Source of the DNA: Ephemerocybe angulata
Taxonomy: Eukaryota; Basidiomycota; Agaricomycetes; Agaricales; Psathyrellaceae
Direction: 5' to 3'
Length of the DNA: 64,000 nt
Assembly: GCA_013368325.1 (NCBI GenBank)
Contig: JAACJK010000163.1
Span: 3,410,001-3,474,000 of the forward strand
In this document: one piece after another, positions 19,430 through 29,146 of the stretch
Layout of the letters: every line of letters starts with the position of its first letter
Numbering within the stretch: position 1 is the first letter of the stretch
The notes under the pieces: generated by a model
Seen by the model: only the letters and a program-made list of their open reading frames with translations
What the model was told of the DNA's origin: nothing
The model's database searches: none
Position numbers and translations under genes: made by a program

Positions 19430-20816
19430 TGATGTGCGGCTACGGGGCTAAGAGCCAAACACGCCTCTAACCAAAACAACAAACACAACACACAACACAC
19501 ACACAACCACACTAGGGTAGCTGAGGGGCAACTCGCTCGAGGTAGAGCGGGCAAAGTAATGTATTGGACTAGAGGACTAGGTCGACTCTAAGGTACTCGC
19601 AACTAGCAAGTTTGAAGGGGAGTTCTAGACTCGACCGCGCTTCGGGGTGATATAGGTTCTCGATGAGAGGGTGGGGTCTCGGGAGGACGAGGTCGCTACC
19701 ACGAGAGGGCTTTCACTAGGCTCGAGAGCTTCGCAAAAGGAACAGAAAACTTAAAGACAATTGGCACGACGACCAGACAGACAGACAGACAGACAGATAG
19801 CGCGACGGCTAGACTTTAGACTTTGACTTAGAGACTTGAAAGATGAAAACTGGGGGGTAACTGATTTTCTCTAAACTACTCGCGAGACTTAAGTACATGC
19901 CGAATATTTACAAACAAGCTCAAAGACAAACAGATGAAAAACACATGCGATCGCGATACATTCCAAAACAGTCCAAGTGAAACATAGAGATAGGAGGAAA
20001 GACCTCTCGAGGTTGAACTCAAGGCCAATTAGCGCCCGGGTAAATACCCAAGACTGTGCCGTTGCCACCAACCGACTTCTTCGTACACGCCGCGCCACCA
20101 GTCTCGTGTGGGACGACCTATTCTTATCTCTGATTGTGGTTCCTCTCTGATAGAGTGGAGCCGCGGATGATCCATCCGATATCCGGGCCAGGGAATCATG
20201 GGGCGCTTAAGTTGTGCCGGTTCCGCTTTCCCTGTGTTACACGCGGGTGCCTGTACCGAGTTCTCCCCTCAGCCGACGGCGATCCCAGAACTTTCCCGAG
20301 AGGTGGTCTGATTGCGAACATCTCGAGGTGTGATCGACCTCTCGACGTGCCACCTCTCGTGAAGATCAAGTCGCGCGGGAGCTATACTCCGGCGCTTATC
20401 AGGGGCTCGGGTGCAATCCCTCTCGACTACTGATGTCACGGTGATCTCTCGACTCTGGGTGTGGCGAGAGTGTTCTCGCGAGATACGAAGGGATGGGTAG
20501 GGGGCTTCCCATTGATACGCACTACTCTGCCTATGTCCGTTACTTGCCAAGTCGATCCCATAGTTGTCCCGCGCGTGTCTCCTCAAAGTAGCAAGTGTCT
20601 CGCGAAGGTAGGTCTTACCTGCTTGAGGCTACTCGTCACTTCTCGTAGTCCCGCGCGTAGGTCAGAGAGGCTAAGTCAGCAGCTCTGGGCTCGGCTCTGA
20701 CTCTTGTTCCCCTTTACATTGGTGCAGGTCTTTTGATGGATGATATGCAGTGGGAATCGCGTATTTATTAAGGTAAATCGCGATTTTTAGTGGGTAGACG
20801 CGCTGAAGGCGCATCA
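19430..20816 (-). repeat. Long terminal repeat (5' LTR in element sense)
   Basis: 1,387 bp, TGATG...CATCA, colinear with 5835-7221. The (GACA)n run recurs at 19776-19797 and ACCTCTCGAGGT at 20002-20013. It should carry the promoter for the genomic RNA, transcribed leftwards. Confidence 0.95.
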
Positions 20817-20820
20817 TCGC
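20817..20820. repeat. Target-site duplication, right copy (TCGC)
   Basis: This is the second copy of the 4-bp target site, directly after the LTR end CATCA. It matches 5831-5834. Confidence 0.9.
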
Positions 20821-21219
20821 CTTTGCGGGCTTATCGGTACTTCAGGGGTCGTAACTCTGTCGCTTCCAGTTCTCACTTCACTACGCGTCCTGGAGTTGGA
20901 CAGTTCTTGGGTCAGCATGTATCGTTTCAGGGATACTTGCGATTCTGGAGACCGCACCCCTCGGCGGATGATATTCCCTTCGATTCAGCGCCTGAACATC
21001 CTCAATCTGCGACGCTTTCGGGAAAGTCTCTCCAACGAATTAGGATACCTTCGATCCCATTACCGCACTGGTCCGTGTATCATCACAGTCTCGTATCGTG
21101 ACGAACCCCGCCTTACCGAGAAGGACATCATGCATCAACTTCATGCACAAGACTATCAAGGCCTCTCATTCAGGATGTTCCCCTCCTCAGACTACGAGTT
21201 GGAAAGGTCATGGTTTTAG
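20821..21219 (+). pseudogene. F-box protein gene (paralogue 2), 3' part, displaced by the retrotransposon
   Basis: After the right target copy the sequence continues the F-box gene from 5834 in frame: CTT TGC GGG CTT, encoding LCGLIGTSGVVTLSLP. It ends at TAG 21217-21219 (DYELERSW F). The segment aligns with the C-terminus of the paralogue at 21438-23087 (LCGLIGTGGIVTLSLP, then DSSWV and PSSDYELER versus PPSDYESER). It has no start codon or promoter of its own. Joined to 4545-5834 it completes a protein of about 562 residues. Confidence 0.92.
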
Positions 21220-21437
21220 AGCAGTTCCTGAGTTCTTAGGGTTCTGCCGTAGCGCTGTCTTGTTCAGTGTCTTGTTTTCTTGTAGAGATTATACCGTTCA
21301 TAGCCTATAGGCCCATCTAGATCTCACCCATATAGTTTGAGTTGGCCGCTTTATAAACCGCCTACGATCTACTCTGGTAACAAAGCCACACGCTTTACCC
21401 GCCCAATTTCCTTGCGCCGATCAAAACCCTCAACCCT

Positions 21438-23087
21438 ATGCCACCACATCGCACGCCTTCACATGCTGCTCATATGGACGCTATGAACACCCTTTATGAC
21501 TTCGTCAACTCGAATAATCCTCCTCATCATGAAGCTCGAACCTTAGTTCATTCCGTCATCGACGACATTTCAAGTCAAATCGGCGCATTGATGAAGGAAG
21601 TGGAATTACTGCAGTTTGAGAGGGATAAATTACGTGCAGTGGTATCCTCCCTGCGAGTGATGCCGTTGGAGCTGCTGAGCGAAATCTTCCTGCTGGCCGC
21701 CTTCGCCGGGGGAAATACAGCGAGCAGAGAAACAGTCGGGTCTTTGCAAGGGGTATGTCGCCGGTGGCGCGACATCGCCCTCAGAACGCACGGACTATGG
21801 ACAGAAGCCATCGTATCGTCTGCGCCCCACAGCAACCCTGGACATACGACCCTCATTGACAAGGAACCATCCGTCGAGGACCCTTATCACGAAGTTGAAT
21901 TCAAAAAAATCACTTCATGGTTAAACCGAGCAGCATCGCTACCAAAATCGGTTGGATACTGCGTTACACGAACCTGTTCTTGCGCTGCAGGAGAGGAATG
22001 TATCGCACGATCTCCGACTCTGGAAAAGCTATTAAAACATGGTCCCCGTCTCGATCACGTATCCCTCACGATGCCCACCGCTGCATGCTTTCGGTCTTGG
22101 ATAGATTCCCTTATTACGGAAGAAGAATCCCCACCTTCCTCTTGGCTCACCCTTCGTTCCCTAAAATTGGACATTACCGAAGGAAACGTGCAGTTCTGGA
22201 ACGACGCGAACGACCCCGCCCGAAGCGTTTTCGCACTTCTTCCACCAGTCACTTCCCTGGGGCTGTGCCTCCCAACAAGTCTCCCAGTTCTCCTCGTCCG
22301 CCCCATTCACATCCCAAACGCTATTCTCGCAGGCTTGACCGTCCTGAGTGTCAAATGGGATTGGGCAGGAAGTTCACTCTTCAAGCTACTCGCGGTCTGC
22401 ACCCACTTGGAAATTCTCTCCGTCGACCTCGGAAACGGCGATCCATTCCAGACAGACGATTCCACGCATACGCTTTCTAGGCTCAGGGTGACGCCTCTTG
22501 CGATGTCATCACTGCAAGAGTTTTATCTCCGAGATGGGAGCTTCAGAATATTGGAATTTATCCGTCTTCCTGCGCTCTCCGTACTCGACATGGAGTTGGA
22601 TGTTGACGGTGAGGAAACGATTACGGCCTCGGGCGTTCTTGGTTCATTCCTCACTTCTTCCAACTTGCTGGGAACAATCAAGAAGATACGCCTCTGTGGT
22701 TTGATCGGTACAGGAGGGATTGTAACCCTCTCACTCCCGGTAATCACATCGTTGCGCGTCCTAGAGTTGGACAGCTCGTGGGTCTGCACATATCGATTCA
22801 TGAATTGCCATGATATTCAGGATTCCGACCAGAACATTTTCCCATCGCTCGTGCGCCTGAATCTTCTTAACCTTCATTCTTACTTCGAGAGCCTTTCGTG
22901 CGAAATGGCATTTCTTCGATCGCGTCGAAATCCGACCCCATGTCTAATCACAGTTTCTTACGCCGAGGAACCTCGAATCACCGAATCAATACTTGGGCGA
23001 CGCCTTCGTTCAGTGGGTAACCCAAGTCTTTCGCTACAAATGATCCCTCCTTCAGATTACGAATCGGAGAGGTTCTGGATTCAATAG
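21438..23087 (+). CDS. F-box protein with leucine-rich C-terminal part (paralogue 3)
   Basis: Single exon, 549 residues, ATG at 21438 (MPPHRTPSHAAHMDAM). TATAAA at 21352-21357 lies 86 bp upstream. The layout is the same as in the interrupted neighbour: N-terminal helix (ISSQIGALMKEVELLQFERD), F-box MPLELLSEIFLLAAF with VCRRWRDIALRTHGLW, a Cys-containing TRTCSCAAGEEC loop, and irregular leucine-rich repeats to the end (DYESERFWIQ). It is the intact member nearest to the split gene and may cover its role. Probable SCF substrate receptor; target unknown. Confidence 0.88.
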   Translation: MPPHRTPSHAAHMDAMNTLYDFVNSNNPPHHEARTLVHSVIDDISSQIGALMKEVELLQFERDKLRAVVSSLRVMPLELLSEIFLLAAFAGGNTASRETVGSLQGVCRRWRDIALRTHGLWTEAIVSSAPHSNPGHTTLIDKEPSVEDPYHEVEFKKITSWLNRAASLPKSVGYCVTRTCSCAAGEECIARSPTLEKLLKHGPRLDHVSLTMPTAACFRSWIDSLITEEESPPSSWLTLRSLKLDITEGNVQFWNDANDPARSVFALLPPVTSLGLCLPTSLPVLLVRPIHIPNAILAGLTVLSVKWDWAGSSLFKLLAVCTHLEILSVDLGNGDPFQTDDSTHTLSRLRVTPLAMSSLQEFYLRDGSFRILEFIRLPALSVLDMELDVDGEETITASGVLGSFLTSSNLLGTIKKIRLCGLIGTGGIVTLSLPVITSLRVLELDSSWVCTYRFMNCHDIQDSDQNIFPSLVRLNLLNLHSYFESLSCEMAFLRSRRNPTPCLITVSYAEEPRITESILGRRLRSVGNPSLSLQMIPPSDYESERFWIQ

Positions 23088-23176
23088 ATTCTTTGTTGTA
23101 TTTTACTTTAGGAATGAAAACAGACCCTTCTTGAAGTTCAATGGTCAGTGTCCAGGAATGCCCAGAGGGCCATAGA

Positions 23177-23362
23177 TTTTTATATCACTGAAGCTGGTGA
23201 GAGGAACCGACTGAGGAAGGGTCAAATTTGGAGTTGGTTTGGAGGCTCGTTGCGCAAAGCATCCTGAGAAAGCCTTACTGAATATGGAAAGTCATGTGCT
23301 GATGGGAAATTCAAACTCAGTATCTCGGTATCCGCTACATACATGGACAGCGAGCCCGGAAA
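23177..23362. repeat. 186-bp direct repeat, copy 1
   Basis: The sequence from TTTTTATATCACTG to CGAGCCCGGAAA recurs at 24018-24203, 841 bp away and apparently identical. It contains no TG...CA ends. It starts 90 bp after the F-box stop codon. The 655 bp between the copies (23363-24017) hold no recognisable gene; a purine-rich stretch lies at 23394-23465. Confidence 0.8.
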
Positions 23363-24017
23363 GGCTCGATACTGGTGTGTGTAGGTGAAAATTAAAAAGG
23401 AAATTCCTTTCCAAAAAAGGAAAGAAGAAGAAAGGGAGGAAGGGAAAGAGGAGGGAAGAGAAGGGTATCCCAGGACTTTGAGATGAAACAGAAGACGGCA
23501 CACACCGGACAAGATAGAAACAGCCACAAATTCTATATTGGGACGAGTTTACCTGCTTTTGCCCTGAAGTAGACGGGAATCCCGGTGCTAATGCTATCAC
23601 ATCAACACGATTTGACCTGTCTTGCGTCTGGATGAGGAAAATATGGTGGATTATTGCCGAATTCGTCTGGATACCCAACGGATACCCGGCGCTGATTCCG
23701 TTAGGTCCGTCGGTAGATATGCGCGCGCAGGATCAATGACTATCTAGTTTCGTTGTTGCATTAAGTTCTATTCTACAGGCAGTTGCCCTGTACATGGGAA
23801 AAACCATGTAGACAGTCTATAAGGTCTACATATCCTCATGACTACGCTCTAACTCCCACCTCCAAGCCTTCATGCCCCGGGTCAGTGCTCACCTCTGTTC
23901 GCACTGGCACAGAATCCGGCGGTTTGGCGCCCTGTCAAAGTGTCTGTGAGTAAGCACCAAAGTGCAGCGGAATCACAAAACGAGCTGGGCTCACATTCTC
24001 TTTTGATTTGGGCCCAG

Positions 24018-24203
24018 TTTTTATATCACTGAAGCTGGTGAGAGGAACCGACTGAGGAAGGGTCAAATTTGGAGTTGGTTTGGAGGCTCGTTGCGCAAAG
24101 CATCCTGAGAAAGCCTTACTGAATATGGAAAGTCATGTGCTGATGGGAAATTCAAACTCAGTATCTCGGTATCCGCTACATACATGGACAGCGAGCCCGG
24201 AAA
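24018..24203. repeat. 186-bp direct repeat, copy 2
   Basis: Second copy of the 23177-23362 sequence. It ends four bases before a terminal-inverted-repeat element, so the insertion lies at or next to the repeat's end. Confidence 0.8.
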
Positions 24204-24207
24204 CACA

Positions 24208-24707
24208 AGGACCCTGGTATACCCCCCAAAAGGTTCGATCCGGATGCGGACGGAAATCGGCCTAATTTGACCCTCCATGTCTAATTTTTATGCGTACAGA
24301 TGTGGCGAAATTTTGGCTGAGGTCCGATTATTTGTCCGTACATAGTTGCCTTGGTGGGGAGAAAGTCCAATTCTCATGCGGACGGGACTGCAAACTTGGG
24401 GGATGGACGAAGCGCGCTGAAGGGGCTAAGTGAAAGAACTGTCTAAGATGCCTTGTCTCGTCTATTTGGCTCCCTGAAATATACAACCACAGAGGATAAG
24501 AGCACTTTAAAGAGGGTGAACTCGGCTTTCCCTCAAAATCTTCATACCTTCTCGCAAAACGATGTCTCATCCGTATGCGGACGGAAACAGGCCAAGAAGT
24601 GAGCAGCCGATCCAGATGCTGACGGTATTGGACCAAAAATGGAGGGGCAAATTTTGGCAAAAAGGGAGGTTTGGGATCGAACCTTTTGGGGGATATACCA
24701 GGGTCCT
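24208..24707. mobile_element. 500-bp MITE-like element with 34-bp terminal inverted repeats
   Basis: The left end (24208-24241) starts AGGACCCTGGTATA and ends AAAAGGTTCGATCC. The reverse complement of the right end (24674-24707) matches it at 33 of 34 positions. The interior has no coding potential and holds further short similarities (GGACGGAAA blocks). I saw no exact target duplication; the flanks GAAACACA and GGAAAACA are similar but not equal. It fits a non-autonomous DNA transposon; the superfamily is not assignable by eye. Confidence 0.75.
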
Positions 24708-25315
24708 GGAAAACATTGCTGTGGCTGCATGAACCCGTTTGCTCACAACCTCTAACCTCACTCATCTCACATTTCATCCCTGTCTCCTGGGCTAGTAGAG
24801 GAATCAGAAACGCTGAAGACTGCTCTTAAAAATGCCGGAATCGTTTCAACAGCAAAACCGACAGCAGCCTGATGTTGAGCTCCAATGGCAATGCATAGCA
24901 GTGCTGTTCCGACCAGCGCGAAAGCTGGTTATCGGGGGCATCTATATTGGTCGTGATGGTGGGGATCTATCCCAAGTCTATCCTCCCCCCCACCCATGTC
25001 CTCTGTCTCCGAACCGGCCTCCGACATCTCCTCTCTCGGGTCCATCCAAGGGTCGGAGCAAAAGTGTGGCGTTGAGGGTTTCGTGCGAGCTTTGGTTCGT
25101 CGTGCGGCCAGAGGCCCAGAGAGGCCTAAAATGGTATAATCGATAGCAAATGGGACCCACTAAGCGTGTTTAACACGAGGAAGAAAGGAAATGAAATGCA
25201 TCGAGCATCTTAACTGAACACACACGAAACACGAGGACTCTGAGAGCCTCACAGTCGACCATTATTATGGAACTGCTAGTGCCCACTGTCACACCCCAAT
25301 TCCGCTACGACAGAC
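24708..25315. other. Intergenic, nothing recognised
   Basis: About 600 bp upstream of the first GTPase gene. Short open frames only; no TATA box or RNA gene identified. Confidence 0.5.
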
Positions 25316-26255
25316 ATGAATGCAGAAGAAAGATCCACTCTTGTTGATGTAGTAAGCCACAACAAAATTCTCCTACTACTCTATAGGCCCTCTAATTCTC
25401 ACCACAAAGGATCCAGAGTCGAGCCCAGAGGCTGACCCAAAAAACATAGTTTTCTTCGGGGAAACAGGTGTGGGGAAGAGCTCCATAATCAACATGTTGC
25501 TCGCGGGAAATGGCAACCCTCAGAGTTCGAGGGAAGCCTTAGTCTCTGGAAATGCCACGGGTGGAACGTTGGAGAACGCCGAATACCCCTCCGTCCTCGA
25601 AGGGACCCCTAGATTGAAGCTCAATCTCTGGGATACGTCTGGATTCGCGGAAAGTGACACCGGGAATGTCACGGCAGCTCATGCTTCCCAGAATATGTCC
25701 AAGCTCTTGAAGGAGACGTTAAAGGGGAGGGTGGGTTTGTTGGTGTTTTGTATCAAGGGGAGGCCGTTCCGCCCAATCATCAAGCAGCTTTACGATGAAG
25801 TGTTCAACAAGACGTGTCAACGAAATGCTCCGATTATTCTGGTCGTCACTGGGTTGGAGAACGCGATGGAGAGGGAGATTTGGTGGGATGACAACCAAAT
25901 GGATTTCAGGCGGAACAATATGACGTTCAAGGCACATGCGTGTATCACTGCGACTAGGGGAAGGGTGATTCAGGAGGACAGCGTACCTAGACGGTGCGTA
26001 TTTGACAGAGAATACGAGGAGTCAATCGAGATGGTGCAAACCGCGATCCGTCAAGGGCTATTTGACAAAGGCGAAGGCACTCAGCGGTCTCAGCTGGTAT
26101 CGCTGCCGGAGACAAAGCCACTCTTTCATCAAGACTCGAAGAAAAAGAGGTGTGGGTTCGGACCGTTCAGTATTGCCAGCCTGTTGTGGCGAAAGCGGTC
26201 CGCCGATCAACGCTCAGCATCTGTGAAAGCCGCAGGGTGTATGGGAAGCGTTTGA
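25316..26255 (+). CDS. AIG1-like P-loop GTPase 1
   Basis: Two exons, 25316-25351 and 25410-26255, give 293 residues. The 58-nt intron has a GTAAGC donor, a CTAAT branch and an AAAG acceptor, and joins in frame ahead of the P-loop. Motifs: G1 FFGETGVGKSSIIN, G3 WDTSG, then VGLLVFCIKG. The G4 position reads VVTGLEN instead of a canonical (N/T)KxD, and the G5-like block is CITATRGR. The C-terminus is basic without a clear membrane anchor. It resembles the AIG1/GIMAP-like P-loop NTPases that are abundant in agaricomycetes. It is the first of three paralogues in 4 kb, oriented plus, minus, plus. The role is unknown. Confidence 0.85.
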
Positions 26256-26337
26256 GCACTCGCTAAAAGCGTAGATAAATATGTATACGTATGGGTCTTC
26301 TAGAAGCACGATGGCATACAACACTCGTCAAACCCCT

Positions 26338-27305
26338 CTATCCTGAACCTTCGTTGCGATAGGCCCCTTCCAGTATCCTTGCCAGCCTCGATGCTTCCTG
26401 CTTATCTTTTATACCCCACCTACGCATTAGAGCATAGACTCCGTCCCCTGGAAGGTAACTGTGCTCCTCAACTGACTTGGACCAAGGCCAGCACCCCGTC
26501 TTCACCTCTCTGGTCACTCTCTGAAACCATTCAACGCGCTCCAGCTTCCATGGCTCCGGAAGGTGAGCCTCAAAAACCAGCTTCCTAATCTTCGCACAAG
26601 ACGCGTCGTACTCCTCCTGATATAAGTACTGGTTTCGCTTGACCTTCCCCTTTGTGGCAGTGATGCAAGCGACGCCAGGGTCAGAGTGAATCTCGTCCCA
26701 CTCCTCCTGCTGGAACTCCCGATGCCTCGCCTTGTCGGGCCTGATCTTCGCGCGCTTGAATGCCGCCTGGTTCTCACTCCACCATCCATCTAGCTCCTCC
26801 TGCTCGAGGTGCGTAACCGCCAAGACGGTCGGAACCTCCTTTTGGCATATCACCTCTCTGAAGAGCTCCCAGTTGCTGTACTTGATTTCTGTGATCCTGG
26901 GGCCCCGCATACAAAACACCAGCAGGCTCACACCGTCTTCGAGGTTGCATAAGAGGTGGTAGAGCGCTGCTGCGGCTTTCATATCGGGGATCTTGCCGCC
27001 CTCACCCTCGTTGAGGCCACAGGTGTCCCAGAACATGTAGGGCTGGCCGTTTATCTCGCCTTCGTAGCCTTTGCTTTCCAGGGTGCAGCCGACGGCAGCA
27101 CCAGCGACGGGGGCTTGGTCATGCCCGCAGAGCATGTTGACGATAGAGCTCTTTCCGGTGCCGCTCTCCCCGAACACCACGATATTGTGGCGAACTGGGG
27201 CTGGCGATACTCTGTATATAGACAAGATGAGGCCTGTGTAAAGTTCATGAAGAGAGTCGGCAGGACGACATACACTGGCACCTGGTCATTGGTTTCGAGT
27301 TGCAT
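26338..27305 (-). CDS. AIG1-like P-loop GTPase 2
   Basis: I read exon 1 as 27274-27305 (ATG at 27305, MQLETNDQVP) and exon 2 as 26338-27211, joined by a 62-nt intron with a GTATGT donor and an ATACAG acceptor; together 301 residues. This replaces a non-ATG start inside exon 2. Motifs: G1 VFGESGTGKSSIVN, G3 WDTCGLNEGEGG, then GVSLLVFCMRG, G4-position AVTHLEQ, G5-like CITATKGK. The C-terminal part is charged and Trp-containing, with LPGDGVYALMRRWG near the end. It converges with GTPase 1 (82 bp between stops) and diverges from GTPase 3. Confidence 0.85.
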
Positions 27306-27943
27306 TGTGTTGGGGGTTGAAGCTTGAAGTGGCGATAGAGTGACGAGTCCGGGAGGAACGACCTTCCAGCTTGATTATGCCTACTCTGATAAGGGCCCTT
27401 ACCAAGTGGGTAAAATAGAAGACTGCGGAAGGTTCTGGTGGCATCAGGTGGCGATTTCGTGGGGATCCTGGGACGGGCGCTTAAAAGTTATGTAACACGC
27501 ACTTCTCCCGCCTTTCCCTCGACGCATCCCCCATAGTCCAGCTCCTTCCCTTGCTCGTATGAAGCATGTTTACGCCCGGGTAACAGACGACGTTAGGCCA
27601 TGAGGATGCAGGGGGGCAGCGTTGGCCCACGCAAATATGACAAGAAGACGAGCTCGACACGTGTAAGTTCAAATCTTGCTTCGAGTGAAGCAAGGAAGCT
27701 TCATCCGGAGGAGATAAGACCATGAGGCAGACACGAGGCGGTCGAAGCGCACACAACCTTTGCCAGCTGACCGGTCACCACACCTCTAGATAAGCGCCCA
27801 GAGGATGCGCAGGCCACCTGACTTGCTGCGGCGATGTTCATTGCAGATGACGTGAAGGCTTCTGTGAAAGTGGCCGATAGAGATAACCGCGAGCCCTTGA
27901 TATTGCTTGCACTCATTCCGAGTCCAGGCTCAAGCTTTCAAAG
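27306..27943. other. Intergenic between divergent GTPase genes
   Basis: 640 bp between the divergent starts of GTPases 2 and 3; it should contain both promoters. No clear TATA box or other gene was identified. Confidence 0.5.
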
Positions 27944-29026
27944 ATGATTACCTCCAATTTCAGTGGCAGAGTCTTCCCAGCCGACGCCCAAGCCCTCCCA
28001 GGCATCGACGCAGAGGGTCTCCTCCGAAGCCAGCTCGAGCGAGATGACGCTCGACGTGAAATCCAAGCGGCCTACGACCACCCTGCTCCCCCCACCCCAC
28101 CCAACGATCGAGATATCAGGACAACCGACCCGGGCCCCCTGAAGCCATTGCGATCTCCGCTAGGGCCCCGCAACGTCGTATTCTTCGGAGAGACAGGCGT
28201 AGGCAAAAGCTCCATCATCAACATGCTGCGGGAAGTCAGCGACTCGCCCCCCTCTCCTCCCGCAAACTCTTTCCCCGAAGAGACCGCAGCACCACCAGAA
28301 AAGGCCGCCATATCCAATGGTGCCCTGGGATGCACAGTAGCCAACACCTCCTACACAATCTACCTTTCTGATCCACCAACGCCAGACCCAGGAAACTTCG
28401 AGCCAGCCCCCAGCGTGCAGTACACTCTGTGGGACACCGCCGGCCTCGTCGAGGGCAAATCAGGCAGCGTCGTCTCTCGCCAGGCAGAAGAGAACCTCGC
28501 CAGACTGTTGGCAACCGTAGGCGGCGGCGTGAGCCTACTCGTGTTCTGCATCCGCGGCCGGCGCTTCCGTGCCATTTTGCGGCACCACTACGACTTGATC
28601 TATCGGAGAACTTGCTGGTATAAACGCGTTCCTATCATTCTCGTAGTGAATGGGTTAGAGAATGAGACCGGTCGTATGGACGATTGGTGGGCAACACATA
28701 GGGTGGAATTTGAGAGGAACAAGATGAGATTCGAGGAAGTCGCGTGCGTTGTCTCAACGAGGGGAAAGGCAGTGAAGGGTGGGGGGAAAGGACACATGTT
28801 GGATGAGGAGTACCAAGAGTCTCTGCAGGTTCTGAGGAGCGCGATTAGGAGAAATTGCCTAGAGAAAGGGAAGACTTTCAAGCAAGCTACTTGGCTTGAG
28901 AGTGTCGTGCGACAGTTCCGAGACACGGATGACGAAAGCGAATGCTTCTCTGGTCCGTCCAATACAGGCCACCTACCTGGTGAATACTCCCCCAACTCTA
29001 TGGAGAACGAAGAGGAACAACTTTGA
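27944..29026 (+). CDS. AIG1-like P-loop GTPase 3, with N-terminal extension
   Basis: Single exon, 360 residues, ATG at 27944. A Pro-rich N-terminal extension of about 75 residues, absent from the two neighbours, precedes G1 FFGETGVGKSSIIN. A further Pro/Ala/Glu-rich insert lies between G1 and the G2 region (NGALGCTVANTSY). G3 is WDTAGLVEGKSG, then GVSLLVFCIRG. The G4 position reads VVNGLEN and the G5-like block is CVVSTRGK. It is closer to GTPase 1 (shared FFGETGVGKSSIINML and VFCI[KR]GR[PR]FR) than to GTPase 2. The acidic C-terminus ends NEEEQL. Confidence 0.85.
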   Translation: MITSNFSGRVFPADAQALPGIDAEGLLRSQLERDDARREIQAAYDHPAPPTPPNDRDIRTTDPGPLKPLRSPLGPRNVVFFGETGVGKSSIINMLREVSDSPPSPPANSFPEETAAPPEKAAISNGALGCTVANTSYTIYLSDPPTPDPGNFEPAPSVQYTLWDTAGLVEGKSGSVVSRQAEENLARLLATVGGGVSLLVFCIRGRRFRAILRHHYDLIYRRTCWYKRVPIILVVNGLENETGRMDDWWATHRVEFERNKMRFEEVACVVSTRGKAVKGGGKGHMLDEEYQESLQVLRSAIRRNCLEKGKTFKQATWLESVVRQFRDTDDESECFSGPSNTGHLPGEYSPNSMENEEEQL

Positions 29027-29146
29027 GACAGCGTTAAATTGGGGCCAGTTTCTTTTGTACATTGCATATAGCAAGAATACCTACACCTGCACATTCCATC
29101 AGACACCAAGAACGGACTCGAAAATCCAAATCATACCCAGTCCAAC

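Larger units (their letters stand above)
5835..20816 (-). mobile_element. Ty3/gypsy-type LTR retrotransposon, 14,982 bp, with antisense gene cassette
   Basis: The element is bounded by two 1,387-bp direct repeats starting TGATG and ending CATCA. In the sense (minus) direction it runs: 5' LTR (19430-20816), primer-binding-site candidate, gag, pro, pol (reverse transcriptase, RNase H, integrase, the Ty3/gypsy order), a first polypurine tract, two genes on the opposite strand, a second polypurine tract, and 3' LTR (5835-7221). No chromodomain is seen at the integrase C-terminus. At almost 15 kb it is far longer than the usual 5-8 kb; the 4.8 kb between pol and the LTR accounts for much of the excess. 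All frames are open and the LTRs look identical, so it is young and may be competent. Confidence 0.95.

Noticed and set aside
24832..25146. 104-codon frame upstream of GTPase 1 as its first exon
   Set aside because: It cannot be spliced in frame to the P-loop exon with plausible sites, whereas a 12-codon exon at 25316 with a canonical donor and branch does.
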